Origin: Herpetosiphonaceae bacterium
GTDB taxonomy: Bacteria; Chloroflexota; Chloroflexia; Chloroflexales; Kallotenuaceae
DNA: 61,496 nt
Reading direction: 5' to 3'
Assembly (NCBI GenBank): GCA_036374795.1
Contig: DASUTC010000179.1
Coordinates: forward strand, 1-61,496
Shown here one piece after another: positions 41,346 through 51,862 of this stretch. Position 1 is the stretch's first letter. Every line of letters starts with the position of its first letter. Under the pieces are notes generated by a model. It had not been told where the DNA came from. It did not search any database and saw nothing but the letters and a program-made list of their open reading frames with translations. The translations under genes and the position numbers were made by a program.

Positions 41346-43074
41346 ATGTCTCGATGAGCCGCTCGATGCAGCGCCGCAGCCCGCGCTCAGGATCGTCTCC
41401 GAGATCGACATGCACGAACGGTCGCTGCATCCGCGTCCACGCCTCGGCATCCGCCGCAATCCGCATCCGGCGCAGATCGTCGAGCGTCCAGCCCACACCA
41501 GGCACCGCAGCGTCCGTCGACGAGTCCGCCGTCACGAGCAGCGCCGCGCAGGGCCGTCCAGCGTGCAGCACTTGCGTGGCAAAGCCCAGGTCACGCAGCG
41601 GATCGATCAGCACCGTTGCCGCGCCAAAGCGCCGGTGCAGCAGCGCGCGCAGCGCGTGCAGCCGCTCCGCGACGGCGGGTGTCGGCGGCAGGTAGGCGGC
41701 GATGAGCAGGCAGCCCGCGCTGCGGATCGTCGGCGCGATGCGCTCCAGCGCCGATGGCAGCGTCTCGGCCTCGATCGACACAGGCTGTACGCGCGCCTCA
41801 GGCTGTCGGAGTCGTCGCCAGAGGTAGGCGTGCCGCGCGGCGGTATCCGGCTCATCGAATGGATTAAGCCCGATCACCACGGCGGTCGTCGCCACCGCCA
41901 CCTGCCACCAGACGATCAGCGCGGCTGCCGCGTCCACATCCGCCAGCTCGATCGTGATCACGGGCGCTCCCGCCTCGCGCAGCGCAGCGCAGCGCTGATC
42001 GAGATCGGAGTCGCTCATGCGCGCCAGGCGCAGCTCAACGATTAGAGATCGGGCGTCCGGAGTCGGGGGGCGGGAGTCGAGTTCAACGTTCTCGGTTCGT
42101 GCTTGGTGTGCCGGTTGTTCTTTGTTCTTTGTTCTCTGTGCTTCGACTCCCGCTACAAACCCCCGCCCGTGCTTGCTGAGCGAGCCGGAGACGAACCCCG
42201 CGATCCATCGCGCCAGCGGCAGCAGCGCGGTCGGCGCGAGCAGCGTCAGCCGATCGTGGTCATGCTGGGCAAGTACCGCCAGCGTCGTGCCCAGCCACAC
42301 GCCGGGATTGCGCGCCGGATCGTCGGAGCGCCTGCACGCGGCGCGCGGCTCGAAGGCCGCCGCTCCGAGCCGCGCAACGTCCCAGCCTGTCAGGGCGGCG
42401 GGCACCAGGCCCAGGAGCGAGAGCGTGCCGAAGCGCGCGCCAGGATTCGATGGGAGCGGCAGCAGCGCCGCATGGGTCTGCGACTGAATCCACTGCACCA
42501 GCGGCGAGTCGGGCGGCGCGAGTACCAGCAGCGGAAGATCGGCGTGGAGCGCGGCCAGCGCGTGCGCCGCGACAACCAGCCGTGCCAGCGCGTCCTGATC
42601 GGGCGTGAGGTCGGCATCGACCGCCAGCGCCAGCGCCGTACGCTCCCAGGCCACCGCATCGAGCGTCGCCCGCACAGTTCCAGGCTCGATCGTGTCGAGC
42701 AGCGCCACGTTGAGGCCGTGCCGCGCAGCTCCGGCAAGATCGCGCCAGAGCCGCGCCGCGCCGCCAGCATCGCCCGTCGCAGCGTAGAGCAGATCGGTCA
42801 TGCCCTGAGCGCGCGCCTGCCGCAGCCAATCGTCGAGCAGCGGCGGAAGCGAGGCGGGCAGATCGAGCCAGCCCAGGCGCTCGCGAATCCTGGCCTGCGT
42901 CTCGGCGGAAGGATGCCACAGGCTGGAATCGCGCGCCCACAGCCGCTCGACCAGCAGCTCATCGAAGAGTCGGCTGAGCATCGCCTCAATTGGTCGCCGG
43001 TAGGCTTCAAGCCCTGCGGCGTACACGCTGAGCTGCGCGGAGTCCTGATACACTGGCTGCGGTGGTCTATCCAT
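41344..43074 (-). CDS. Phosphoglucose-isomerase-like protein, probably inactive
   Basis: 576 residues. Matches the PGI half of transaldolase/PGI proteins: SLWHPSAETQARIRERLGWL (51-70), DRLTLLAPTALLPLARWIAG (274-293) and WQVAVATTAVVIGLNPFDEPD. In active relatives the second block continues Q-L-x-x-E-S-T-G-K; here the sequence is FVSGSLSK, with Gly297 at the catalytic Glu position. Residues about 312-342 are encoded by a heptad repeat (contains NVELDSR). Glucose-6-phosphate binding may remain, but isomerase activity is doubtful. Divergent from nagA. ATG at 43074 with weak SD. Confidence 0.65.
   Translation of the reverse strand: MDRPPQPVYQDSAQLSVYAAGLEAYRRPIEAMLSRLFDELLVERLWARDSSLWHPSAETQARIRERLGWLDLPASLPPLLDDWLRQARAQGMTDLLYAATGDAGGAARLWRDLAGAARHGLNVALLDTIEPGTVRATLDAVAWERTALALAVDADLTPDQDALARLVVAAHALAALHADLPLLVLAPPDSPLVQWIQSQTHAALLPLPSNPGARFGTLSLLGLVPAALTGWDVARLGAAAFEPRAACRRSDDPARNPGVWLGTTLAVLAQHDHDRLTLLAPTALLPLARWIAGFVSGSLSKHGRGFVAGVEAQRTKNKEQPAHQARTENVELDSRPPTPDARSLIVELRLARMSDSDLDQRCAALREAGAPVITIELADVDAAAALIVWWQVAVATTAVVIGLNPFDEPDTAARHAYLWRRLRQPEARVQPVSIEAETLPSALERIAPTIRSAGCLLIAAYLPPTPAVAERLHALRALLHRRFGAATVLIDPLRDLGFATQVLHAGRPCAALLVTADSSTDAAVPGVGWTLDDLRRMRIAADAEAWTRMQRPFVHVDLGDDPERGLRRCIERLIET
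42049..42150. repeat. Heptad repeat inside the PGI-like gene
   Basis: Complement-orientation units GTTCAACGTTCTCGGTTCG, then TTGTTCTTTGTTCTTTGTTCTC with strict 7-bp period (TTGTTCT, TTGTTCT, TTGTTCT). In frame; contributes about 30 extra residues. Confidence 0.75.
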
Positions 43075-43148
43075 CGCTCTGCTTCTTACAATTGCACAAC
43101 CTATGCTACCCTAGCAGGAGCATTCATTCTAACCCAAAGGAGCTTGCG

Positions 43149-44336
43149 ATGCGCTGGACCCTTCATCATGCTCATCTGGTCGAGGCCGCTGGCGAGCAGC
43201 ACAACGCCGCGCTAACCGTCGAGGACGAGCGGATCGTCGCCGCCGGACAGGATGCCGGATCGCAGGAGCTCGCGCTGGACGTGGACGGCGCGATCGTCGT
43301 GCCCGGCTTCGTCGATGTTCACACCCACGGCGGCGGCAGCTTCAACTTGCATACCACCGATCCCGACGAGATTCACGCCTATGCGCGCTGGGCGCCCAGC
43401 ACCGGCACCACCTCGTTTTTGCTCGGCGTTGTGGGCGTGCCCGGAACGCTGCCCGAAGCCCAGATCCGCGCCGCCATCGCCGCGATCGAGGCGGGCGAGC
43501 GAGGTGCCGAGCCGCTGGGCATTCACCTTGAGGGGCCGTACATGAGCGTCAAGCGACGCGGCGCGCACGATCCGTCGTGGCTGCGACGGCCCGATCCCGC
43601 CGAGACTGAGCGGCTTCTGGCGCTGACCCAGGGCTACCTGCGGCTGATCACCCTCGCGCCGGAGCTGCCCAACGCCGACGCCATGATCCAGCGGCTGGTC
43701 GCCGCAGGAGTGACGGTCAGCATCGGCCACACCGATGCCTCATACGAAGAGGCGCGCGACGCGATCCCGCTGGGCATCACCCACGCCACCCACTGCTTCA
43801 ACGCGATGCGTCCGCTGCATCACCGCGAGCCGGGACCGCTTGGCGCGATCGTCGAGGCGCAGAGCGTGCGCGGCGAGCTGATCGCCGATGGCGTGCATGT
43901 CCATCCCGCCGCGCTGCGCATCATGCTCAGGGCGCTGGGACCGGAGCGCGCGATCGTCGTCACCGATGCGCTCTCCTGCGCGGGATTGCCCGACGCCGAG
44001 TTTACCTTCGGGGGACAGCCCGCCCGCGTGATCGACGGCGTGGCGCGGCTCAGCGACGGCACGATCACCGGCAGCGTGCTGACGATGGACCAGGCGCTAC
44101 GTAATCTGGTCGAGCGCGTGGACGTGCCGCTGCCCGCTGCGGTCGGCATGCTGACGCTCAACCCGGCGCGATCAGCGGGCGTGACGCAGCGCAAGGGACG
44201 GCTCCAGCCCGGCTACGACGCCGACCTGGCGATCTTCGACGCCGACTTGCAGCTTCAGGCCACGATCTGCCGGGGTCGGCTGGCCTTTGCCACGGATGCC
44301 TGGCGCGATCGGCTGGCGGCGCTGGATGCGGCGTAA
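43149..44336 (+). CDS. nagA: N-acetylglucosamine-6-phosphate deacetylase
   Basis: 395 residues, amidohydrolase fold: FVDVHTHGGG (metal His58, His60), IHLEGPYMS with the metal Glu, SIGHTDASYEEA and THCFNAMRPLHHREPG with metal His residues, ADGVHVHP, and VTDALSCAG with catalytic Asp. Converts GlcNAc-6-P to GlcN-6-P in amino-sugar use and cell-wall recycling. AAAGGAG 6 bp before ATG at 43149. No nagB or GlcNAc transporter adjoins it; the PGI-like gene is divergent. Confidence 0.95.
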   Translation: MRWTLHHAHLVEAAGEQHNAALTVEDERIVAAGQDAGSQELALDVDGAIVVPGFVDVHTHGGGSFNLHTTDPDEIHAYARWAPSTGTTSFLLGVVGVPGTLPEAQIRAAIAAIEAGERGAEPLGIHLEGPYMSVKRRGAHDPSWLRRPDPAETERLLALTQGYLRLITLAPELPNADAMIQRLVAAGVTVSIGHTDASYEEARDAIPLGITHATHCFNAMRPLHHREPGPLGAIVEAQSVRGELIADGVHVHPAALRIMLRALGPERAIVVTDALSCAGLPDAEFTFGGQPARVIDGVARLSDGTITGSVLTMDQALRNLVERVDVPLPAAVGMLTLNPARSAGVTQRKGRLQPGYDADLAIFDADLQLQATICRGRLAFATDAWRDRLAALDAA

Positions 44337-44494
44337 GGGCAAATAGGCCGGGTCAGGTGTTCCCCAAATCGTACTTGCGCGTCCGGGGCATCATCAGCGT
44401 CGATGCAGGACAGCTTGAGTATCGTCTCAAGACGCATGTCACCTCAGCGCGCGGTGGTACAATTTTGAAGAGTAGATCGTTACAGGAGCTTTCT

Positions 44495-46270
44495 ATGGAG
44501 TATGCCCTCGACCGCTTTGCCGGTGAGATACAGCACGCCATCGTCGCCACGGGCCTGGTCCCGCCCGATCAGATCGATCTGGCGGAGCCGAAGGCGAATG
44601 TGCCCGCCGACCTGGCCTTTCCGTGCTTCCGGGCAGCCAAGCAGGCGGGTACGGCACCGCCACAACTGGCGCAGCAGCTCGCGGCGGCGCTGCGCTTCGA
44701 CGAGAACAGTCTGATCGGAAGCGTCCAGGCGGCTGGTCCGTTTCTCAACTTCACGCTCAACCCGCCGCAGCTTGTGCGCGCCGTGCTCGACGAGGTCGCG
44801 CGGCTCGGCGAGCGCTACGGCAGCGACGACCAGGGCCAGAATCAGACGGTGATCGTCGAATATTCGTCGCCCAACATCGCCAAGCGCATGCACGTCGGGC
44901 ATATCCGCTCGACGATCATCGGCCAGTCGATCCGTAACATCCTCGATTTTCTGGGCTACCACACGCTCAGCGATAACCACCTGGGCGACTACGGCAAGCA
45001 GTTCGGCACGAACATCGCCGCGATCCAGCGCTTCGGGCGGCCTGAGGGCGAGGGCGAGGAGGTGCTGAGTAAGATCGAGGAGATCTATACGCGCTACAAT
45101 CGGCTGATGGGCAGCAAAATCGACGAAGACGAGGATAATCCCGACGCCGAAAACCTGGACGATGAGGCCCGCAGTTGGTCGCTCAAGCTGGAGCAGAACG
45201 ATCCGACCGCTCGCGAGCTGTGGGAGTGGATGGTGACGACGACCAAGCGCGCCAATCAGCCCAACTACGATCGGCTGGGCGTCCACTTCGACATGCAGCA
45301 CGGCGAGAGCTTCTACGCCGATATGCTGCCGTCGGTGATCGGCAGGGTCGAGCAATCGGGGCTGGGCCATCGGGAGCCGGGCGGCGCGCTGATCGTCAAG
45401 GAGCTGCGCGACAAAAACGGCAAAGAGCTGCCGCTGTTCCTTGTCCAGCGCTCGGACGGCGCGACGCTCTACCTGACGCGCGATATTGCGACGATCATCT
45501 ACCGCGAGCGCGAGTATCACCCGGCCAAGCTCATCTACGTCGTGGGACAGCCGCAGGAATTGCACTTCCGCCAGGTCTTCGCGCTGGCGCGCGCGCTGGG
45601 CCATGCCCAGGAGATCGAGCTGGTGCATATCTATTTCGGCACCGTCTTCAGCGCCGAGGGCCAGCCGCTCTCGACGCGCCGGGGCAACATGATCTACCTC
45701 GAATCGCTGCTCAACGAGGCCAAAGCGCGGGCGAGAGCGCTGATCGAGCAGAAGATCGCGGAGGGCAAGACCGAGCTTACGCCGGAGGAGATCGACTCAG
45801 TCGCGGAGGCCGTCGGCGTCGGCGCGGTGATCTACAACGATCTGTATCAAGATCCGAAGCGCAACATCACGATCGACTGGGATCGGATGATCTCGTTCGA
45901 GGGCAACAGCGCGCCGTATCTGCAATACACGCACGCCCGCTGCTGCTCGATCCTGCGCGAGGCGGGCGAGCTACCCGCCGAGTTCGATCCGCACAGCCTG
46001 CTGACCGAGGAGGAGCTGGCGGTGATCAAGCAGATCGCGCGCTTTCCCGGCGTCGTGCGGCGGGCCGGAGCGGCGTACGCGCCCTACAGCATCGCGGAGT
46101 GGCTCTACGCCACGGCGCGCGAGTTTGCCCGATTCTACCGCGATCACCGCGTGCTCAACGCGCCCACACCTGAGATTCGCGCGGCGCGGCTGCATCTGGT
46201 CGCGGCGACCGCACAGGCGCTCCGCAACGGCCTGCGGCTGCTGGCGATCCAGGCACCGGAGCGCATGTAG
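44495..46270 (+). CDS. argS: Arginyl-tRNA synthetase
   Basis: 591 residues, class I synthetase: N-terminal additional domain (about 1-110), VEYSSPNIAKRMHVGHIRST with the HIGH-type motif HVGH (133-136), YLTRDIA, the KMSKS-equivalent region LSTRRGNMIYL, and the C-terminal anticodon-binding helices with YTHARCCSILR. GGAG 7 bp before the ATG at 44495; the longer upstream frame lacks an SD and homology. Single essential housekeeping gene between sugar and small-metabolite enzymes. Confidence 0.97.
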   Translation: MEYALDRFAGEIQHAIVATGLVPPDQIDLAEPKANVPADLAFPCFRAAKQAGTAPPQLAQQLAAALRFDENSLIGSVQAAGPFLNFTLNPPQLVRAVLDEVARLGERYGSDDQGQNQTVIVEYSSPNIAKRMHVGHIRSTIIGQSIRNILDFLGYHTLSDNHLGDYGKQFGTNIAAIQRFGRPEGEGEEVLSKIEEIYTRYNRLMGSKIDEDEDNPDAENLDDEARSWSLKLEQNDPTARELWEWMVTTTKRANQPNYDRLGVHFDMQHGESFYADMLPSVIGRVEQSGLGHREPGGALIVKELRDKNGKELPLFLVQRSDGATLYLTRDIATIIYREREYHPAKLIYVVGQPQELHFRQVFALARALGHAQEIELVHIYFGTVFSAEGQPLSTRRGNMIYLESLLNEAKARARALIEQKIAEGKTELTPEEIDSVAEAVGVGAVIYNDLYQDPKRNITIDWDRMISFEGNSAPYLQYTHARCCSILREAGELPAEFDPHSLLTEEELAVIKQIARFPGVVRRAGAAYAPYSIAEWLYATAREFARFYRDHRVLNAPTPEIRAARLHLVAATAQALRNGLRLLAIQAPERM

Positions 46271-46335
46271 TTTCATTGGTGGCCCTCACGCCGCCGGGTA
46301 CGCGCTGGGCGCGTGTGAGGGCTTGGAGAGTCAGC

Positions 46336-47172
46336 ATGCCACTCGATCTACGCGCAATCCGCGCGGTCCTGTTCGATATGGACGGCGTTCTGTACCGAGG
46401 CGCGCAAGCGCTGCCGGGCGTCAACGAGCTGCTGGCGTTTCTGGAAGCGCGGCGGCTGCCCTATGCCTGCATCACCAACAACGCCAGCCGCACGCCGGAG
46501 CAGTTCGCGGCCAACGTCCAGGCGATGGGCCTGAAGATCGCGCCGGAGCGGATCATCACCTCGGCGATTGCGACCAACGTCTATCTGCGGTCGGTCGCGC
46601 CGCCTGGCACGCCGATCTATGCCGTCGGCATGGACGGCCTGATCCAGCCGCTCTTCGGCGACGGCTACTTCGTGCTCGAAGAACAAGCGCCGTCGTTCGT
46701 CGTCGTCGGCGCGGACTTCGAGGTCACGTACGCCAAGCTGCGCGCCGCGTGCCTGGCGATCCGCGCGGGAGCGACGTTCGTCGGCACCAATCCCGACAAG
46801 ACGTTTCCCGCCGAGGATGGAATCGTGCCGGGCTGCGGCGCGCTCCTGGCGGCGCTGGAGGCGGCCACCGATCAAAAACCAATGATTATCGGAAAGCCGG
46901 AGCCGGGAATGTTCATTGCCGCGCTGAAGCTGCTGGAAGCCCAGGCGCCCACGACGCTCGTGATCGGCGACCGCTACGATACGGATATTGTCGGCGGCGC
47001 AACCGCCGGGCTGCGTACGGCGATGGTCCTGACTGGCATCTCGACCGCTGCCGAGGCCGAGGATGGCCTGGTCGTGCCCGACGCGATCGTCGCCGATCTG
47101 CCGGAGCTGCTGCGTATCTGGCGCGTTGCCGTCGACGATCCAGGGTACTCAACAAGGAGCGATTATGCCTGA
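46336..47172 (+). CDS. HAD-family hydrolase, NagD/PNPase type
   Basis: 278 residues, HAD class IIA: FDMDGVLYRG (nucleophile Asp and the second Asp), ITNNASRTPEQ (motif II Thr/Asn), KPEPGMF (motif III Lys) and GDRYDTDI (motif IV Asp pair). The cap domain sits between motifs II and III. Such enzymes dephosphorylate nucleotides or sugar phosphates such as 2-phosphoglycolate; the exact substrate cannot be told. ATG at 46336 with GGAG at 7 bp. Its stop overlaps the next start by 8 bp. Confidence 0.9.
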   Translation: MPLDLRAIRAVLFDMDGVLYRGAQALPGVNELLAFLEARRLPYACITNNASRTPEQFAANVQAMGLKIAPERIITSAIATNVYLRSVAPPGTPIYAVGMDGLIQPLFGDGYFVLEEQAPSFVVVGADFEVTYAKLRAACLAIRAGATFVGTNPDKTFPAEDGIVPGCGALLAALEAATDQKPMIIGKPEPGMFIAALKLLEAQAPTTLVIGDRYDTDIVGGATAGLRTAMVLTGISTAAEAEDGLVVPDAIVADLPELLRIWRVAVDDPGYSTRSDYA

Positions 47173-47938
47173 ACTTGTCCCTAATCCCCATCCCAAGCGC
47201 GTGCTGATCGTCGCGCCGCACCCCGACGACGGCGAATTTATGGCAGGCGGCACGCTCGCGCACTGGGCGGCGAACGGCGCGAGCATTCACTACCTGCTGA
47301 TCACCGATGGCACGGGCGGCAGCCGCGATCCGAACCAGACCCAGGAGCAGCTTGCCCAGATTCGCCGCGAGGAGCAGCGCAACGCCGCCAGGGTGCTTGG
47401 CTCGAACGATGTAACCTTTCTTGGCTACGTCGACGGTCGGGTCGAGCCGACGCTGGAGCTGCGCCTTGAGATCGCGCGGGTCATTCGCCGCGTGCGTCCC
47501 GATGTGATCATCACCCAGGACCCGCTCTTCCGCTATAGCCCGACCTACATCAACCACCCCGATCACCGCGCCGTCGCCGATGCGACGCTGGCGGCGATCA
47601 TGCCCACGGCCAATACGCGGCTGTCGGCGCTGGAGCTGCTTGAGGAAGGACTGGAGCCGCACGATGTTAGCGAGGTCTATCTGTCGGTGCCGGTGACGCC
47701 AACCGTGTGGGTGCCGCTGACCCAGGCCGACATCGAGCGCAAGATCGATTCGCTGCGGGCGCATGCCAGCCAGATGGGCGACTGGAATCCGGAGCCGATG
47801 GTGCGCGAGTGGGCGATGCACGCAGCCCAGGAGGCGCGTGAGCGCGGCATCGACTGTGAGTTTGCCGAGAGCTTCGCCTACGTCCGGCTGCGCGCGCCGG
47901 AGGAAACGCAGCCCGCCAGCGCCGAGCCGGAGGTCTAG
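47165..47938 (+). CDS. PIG-L family deacetylase
   Basis: 257 residues. Zinc motif APHPDDGE (17-24; His19 and the Asp pair) and the second zinc histidine in INHPDHRAVAD; also ITDGTGGSRD. Family members remove acetyl groups from GlcNAc-linked compounds, including bacillithiol and mycothiol precursors, and from antibiotics. The pairing with a HAD phosphatase in one operon hints at turnover of a phosphorylated amino-sugar conjugate, an inference. GGAG 6 bp before ATG. Confidence 0.88.
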   Translation: MPELVPNPHPKRVLIVAPHPDDGEFMAGGTLAHWAANGASIHYLLITDGTGGSRDPNQTQEQLAQIRREEQRNAARVLGSNDVTFLGYVDGRVEPTLELRLEIARVIRRVRPDVIITQDPLFRYSPTYINHPDHRAVADATLAAIMPTANTRLSALELLEEGLEPHDVSEVYLSVPVTPTVWVPLTQADIERKIDSLRAHASQMGDWNPEPMVREWAMHAAQEARERGIDCEFAESFAYVRLRAPEETQPASAEPEV

Positions 47939-47940
47939 CG

Positions 47941-48136
47941 ACGAAGAACCAAGACCTGGCTGCTCCCCTTCTCCTATGCCGCAGGCCGAGCGGGAACGGG
48001 ACCCGCGAAGGTGGGGAAGGGGAAGACGCGACAGCGCCGGGGGTGAGGGCCGCAACGCAGAACGCAGATCCCCGAAAAGGTGCTTTGATTCTGCATAGCG
48101 CAAGGCGACCGATCTGCTTGTGGATCGATCGCCTTG
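47941..48136. repeat. Intergenic repeats and hairpin after the PIG-L gene
   Basis: Starts with a short GAACCAAGACC heptad remnant, then a GC-rich block (47960-48050: CTCCCCTTCTCCTATGCCGC, GGGAACGGGACCCG, GGTGGGGAAGGGG, GACAGCGCCGGGGGTGAGGG) similar to words in 35398-35759. It ends with an inverted repeat CAAGGCGACCGATC (48101-48114) / GATCGATCGCCTTG (48123-48136), 13 of 14 pairs, no T-run. No gene from 47939 to 48333. Confidence 0.6.
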
Positions 48137-48303
48137 TGTATTCAGCGCGTAGAGCGAGATCCGTATAGCCACCCTGTACTTCCAGCCTCCACACAGCACG
48201 CTCTGAGGTACGAGCGGTCGCCTCAGTATCGCAGAATCAGCCAAGTTCGCAGCGCCGACCGTGGAAATCGAGGGATCTTGCACATTAGTGGTCATGAGTA
48301 GTG

Positions 48304-48345
48304 TATAATGCTTAGCATCACTAAAGTTTATGCATGATACTAAGC
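48304..48345 (+). promoter_or_regulatory. -10 box and operator-like palindrome over the AP2 gene start
   Basis: TATAAT (48304-48309) is a perfect -10 hexamer; no good -35 is seen. It is followed by GCTTAGCATCA (48310-48320), and TGATACTAAGC (48335-48345) is its complement with one mismatch. The second arm overlaps the ATG at 48334, so the element could act as an operator or as an RNA hairpin hiding the start codon. Confidence 0.6.
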
Positions 48346-48792
48346 AAAATGAAAACGCGAACCGTCAGGCACAAGAACCTAACCCGAATCGACCATCCTA
48401 AGAAGAACACGCACGGCTATTTTGTGCGCATCCAGTGGAAAGGTGAGCGCCGGTCGAAATTCTTCTCCGACCGCGTGTACGGCGACCGTCTGGCTGCGCT
48501 GGGTGCCGCTCTCGACTGGCGCGACGCGACGGAAAAAGAGCTTGGCAAGCCACGCACCGAGCGCCAGGTTCTCGGCACCGTGTACTCATCCACCGGCATC
48601 CCCGGCGTGCGGCGGCGGCGCGAAGGCCACACCGACTACTACGAGGCTACCTGGACGACCACGGTCGGGAAGCAGCGCCGCACCAAGTTTTCGATCGCCC
48701 GGCATGGCGAGAAGCGAGCATTGGCGCTCGCTCGTAAGGCGCGGCAGCAAGGCGAGCGCGCCAGACTCCGCACACCCGCACGCGAAGAATAG
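48334..48792 (+). CDS. Protein with two AP2/ERF-like DNA-binding repeats
   Basis: 152 basic residues with two AP2-type units: residues about 16-70 (GYFVRIQWKGERRSKFFSD, then ALGAALDWRDA) and about 88-140 (TGIPGVRRRREGHTDYYEATW, then TKFSIARHGEKRALALARKA). AP2 domains in bacteria and phages occur in homing endonucleases, integrases and small regulators; no nuclease motif is present here. The leader is AT-richer than its surroundings. Preceded by a promoter and a palindrome covering the start codon, suggesting autoregulation. Flanked by repeats; possibly acquired. Confidence 0.7.
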   Translation: MILSKMKTRTVRHKNLTRIDHPKKNTHGYFVRIQWKGERRSKFFSDRVYGDRLAALGAALDWRDATEKELGKPRTERQVLGTVYSSTGIPGVRRRREGHTDYYEATWTTTVGKQRRTKFSIARHGEKRALALARKARQQGERARLRTPAREE

Positions 48793-49065
48793 GCTTGCTA
48801 CCCCGGCAAGGGACGATACTGCTTCGTACCTTGCGTGATCACAGCTCGCTGCACCCTCGCAGCATACCTGCCCCAACCCCGATCCGCCCCATAGATCTGG
48901 AACCCCTGAGAGCGCCAGCCCGATCACAGGACTATCGGCCTACTTGTGCTGCGTCGATCGGCTGCGTATGCTGGTATCATGGCCCACCTCCCAGGCTCGT
49001 CAACCTCAAGCCTGGCGAACGCGCTGCTGGCGCGGGAGCCGATCGATCGCAGAAGGAGTTTGGCC

Positions 49066-50487
<1,422 letters not shown>

Positions 50488-50489
50488 GG

Positions 50490-50613
50490 CGGAGAACGAA
50501 ACCAAGAACCAAGAACCGAGAACCGAACAGGGAACACAGAACAGGCGGCGCAGAGCAGGGGAACAAACGATCAAAAGAACAAAGGCTTAAACCGCGTGTT
50601 CGCTTGTTCCCTT
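50490..50613. repeat. Heptad GAAC-type repeat
   Basis: A long, clear copy: GGAGAACGAAACCAAGAACCAAGAACCGAGAACCGAACAGGGAACACAGAACAGG and then GGGAACAAACG, AAAAGAACAAAGG, ending in the opposite orientation (GTGTTCGCTTGTTCCC). It lies between two convergent genes and reaches the end of the cysteine-desulfhydrase-like gene. Confidence 0.75.
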
Positions 50614-50617
50614 ATCT

Positions 50618-51682
50618 CTATGATTCCCAGACGCCGGTTGTATAGAACGTACGAAGCTGGTGCAGATACGGCGCGAGATCGTAGCGCTGCTCCTGAAGCC
50701 ACTCGTGGTTGTAGTACGTGTCGAGATAGCGCACACCCGCATCGCCGATCGGCAGCACCACCGAGCCGTGCTCGTCGCGCTCCGCCATCTCGGCGATCAG
50801 CCTGAGCGCGCCATAGAGCGCGGTGCCCGTCGAGCCGCCGTACTGCCTGCTGCTGATCTCGGAGAGAAAGTGGAGCGCCGCATATGAGGCTGCATTCGGC
50901 ACCTGAAGCATCCGGTCGATACAATCGGGCAGAAACGAGGGCTCGACCTGCGGACGCCCGATGCCTTCTACGCCTGAGCTGCCGGATACCGTAATGCTCG
51001 GATCGCGCTGGTGGTAGTAGCTGTAAAACACCGAATGCTCCGGGTCGACGACACAGACCTGCGTGTCGAAGCCCCGATAGCGGATATAGCGTGATACCGT
51101 GGCCGAGGTACCGCCCGTGCCCGCGCCGCAGACAAACCAGCGCGGGATCGGGTGCGGCTCCTGCGCGAGCTGTGTGAAGATCGACTCGGCGATATTATTA
51201 TTGCCGCGCCAGTCGGTCGCGCGCTCAGCGTAGGTAAACTGGTCCATGAAATGGCCGCCGATCTCCTCGGCCAGTTGCTTCGCCGTCTGACAGTCCTGGC
51301 TGGGATCATCCACCTGCACATACTCGCCGCCGTACTGCGTCAGCCGCCTGATCTTGGCGGGCGAGGTGGTCTTTGCCATCACCGCGATAAACCGCAGGCC
51401 GAGCAGACGCGCAAAGTAGGCCTCGGAGATCGCGGTGCTGCCCGACGACGCCTCGATGATCGGGGTCTGCTCGGTGATCCAGCCGTTGCACAGCGCATAC
51501 AAGAACAGGGATCGCGCCAGACGATGCTTCAGGCTGCCGGTGACATGCGTCGACTCGTCTTTCATGTAGAGATGGATCTGCGGCGTTGCCGGTAGCGGCA
51601 CATGGATCAGATGCGTGTCAGCCGAGCGATTAAAATCGGCATGAATCCTGGCAATCGCGGCGCGCACCCAAGAGCTTGACAT
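50618..51682 (-). CDS. PLP-dependent cysteine-synthase-family enzyme, Cds1-like
   Basis: 354 residues, fold type II PLP enzyme: PLP Lys52 in THVTGSLKHRLA, Asn/Ser substrate loop ASSGSTAIS (the cysteine-synthase S-S-G-N-T variant), glycine loop GAGTGGTSAT and PIGDAGVRYLD. The longer insertions and the NRSADTHLIHVPLP start resemble actinobacterial Cds1, an L-cysteine desulfhydrase that makes H2S and pyruvate under redox stress, rather than CysK. The ATG at 51682 has AAGGA at 8 bp; the upstream frame to 51811 is not supported. Substrate assignment is tentative. Confidence 0.75.
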   Translation of the reverse strand: MSSSWVRAAIARIHADFNRSADTHLIHVPLPATPQIHLYMKDESTHVTGSLKHRLARSLFLYALCNGWITEQTPIIEASSGSTAISEAYFARLLGLRFIAVMAKTTSPAKIRRLTQYGGEYVQVDDPSQDCQTAKQLAEEIGGHFMDQFTYAERATDWRGNNNIAESIFTQLAQEPHPIPRWFVCGAGTGGTSATVSRYIRYRGFDTQVCVVDPEHSVFYSYYHQRDPSITVSGSSGVEGIGRPQVEPSFLPDCIDRMLQVPNAASYAALHFLSEISSRQYGGSTGTALYGALRLIAEMAERDEHGSVVLPIGDAGVRYLDTYYNHEWLQEQRYDLAPYLHQLRTFYTTGVWES

Positions 51683-51785
51683 TCGCACAGTCCTTCGTTG
51701 TTCAGATCTCGGAGGCGCCGCCTGGCTACCGCTGGCAGCACAGCCCTCCGGTGTCTCGATAAACTGCGCTATTCTAGCATGGAGG

Positions 51786-51845
51786 AAGGAAAACAAAGAA
51801 CAAAGGAACAAGGCTTAACTCCCTTGTTCCCTTGTTCCTTTAATC
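51786..51845. repeat. Heptad repeat hairpin
   Basis: AAAGGAACAAGG (51802-51813) pairs perfectly with CCTTGTTCCTTT (51830-51841); an alternative stem uses CCTTGTTCC at 51822-51830. Upstream AAAACAAAGAACAAAGG continues the units. Lies just after the receiver gene on the minus strand, where it could act as a terminator or stabiliser. Confidence 0.7.
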
Positions 51846-51862
51846 GCAGGAAGGTGTGTGGA

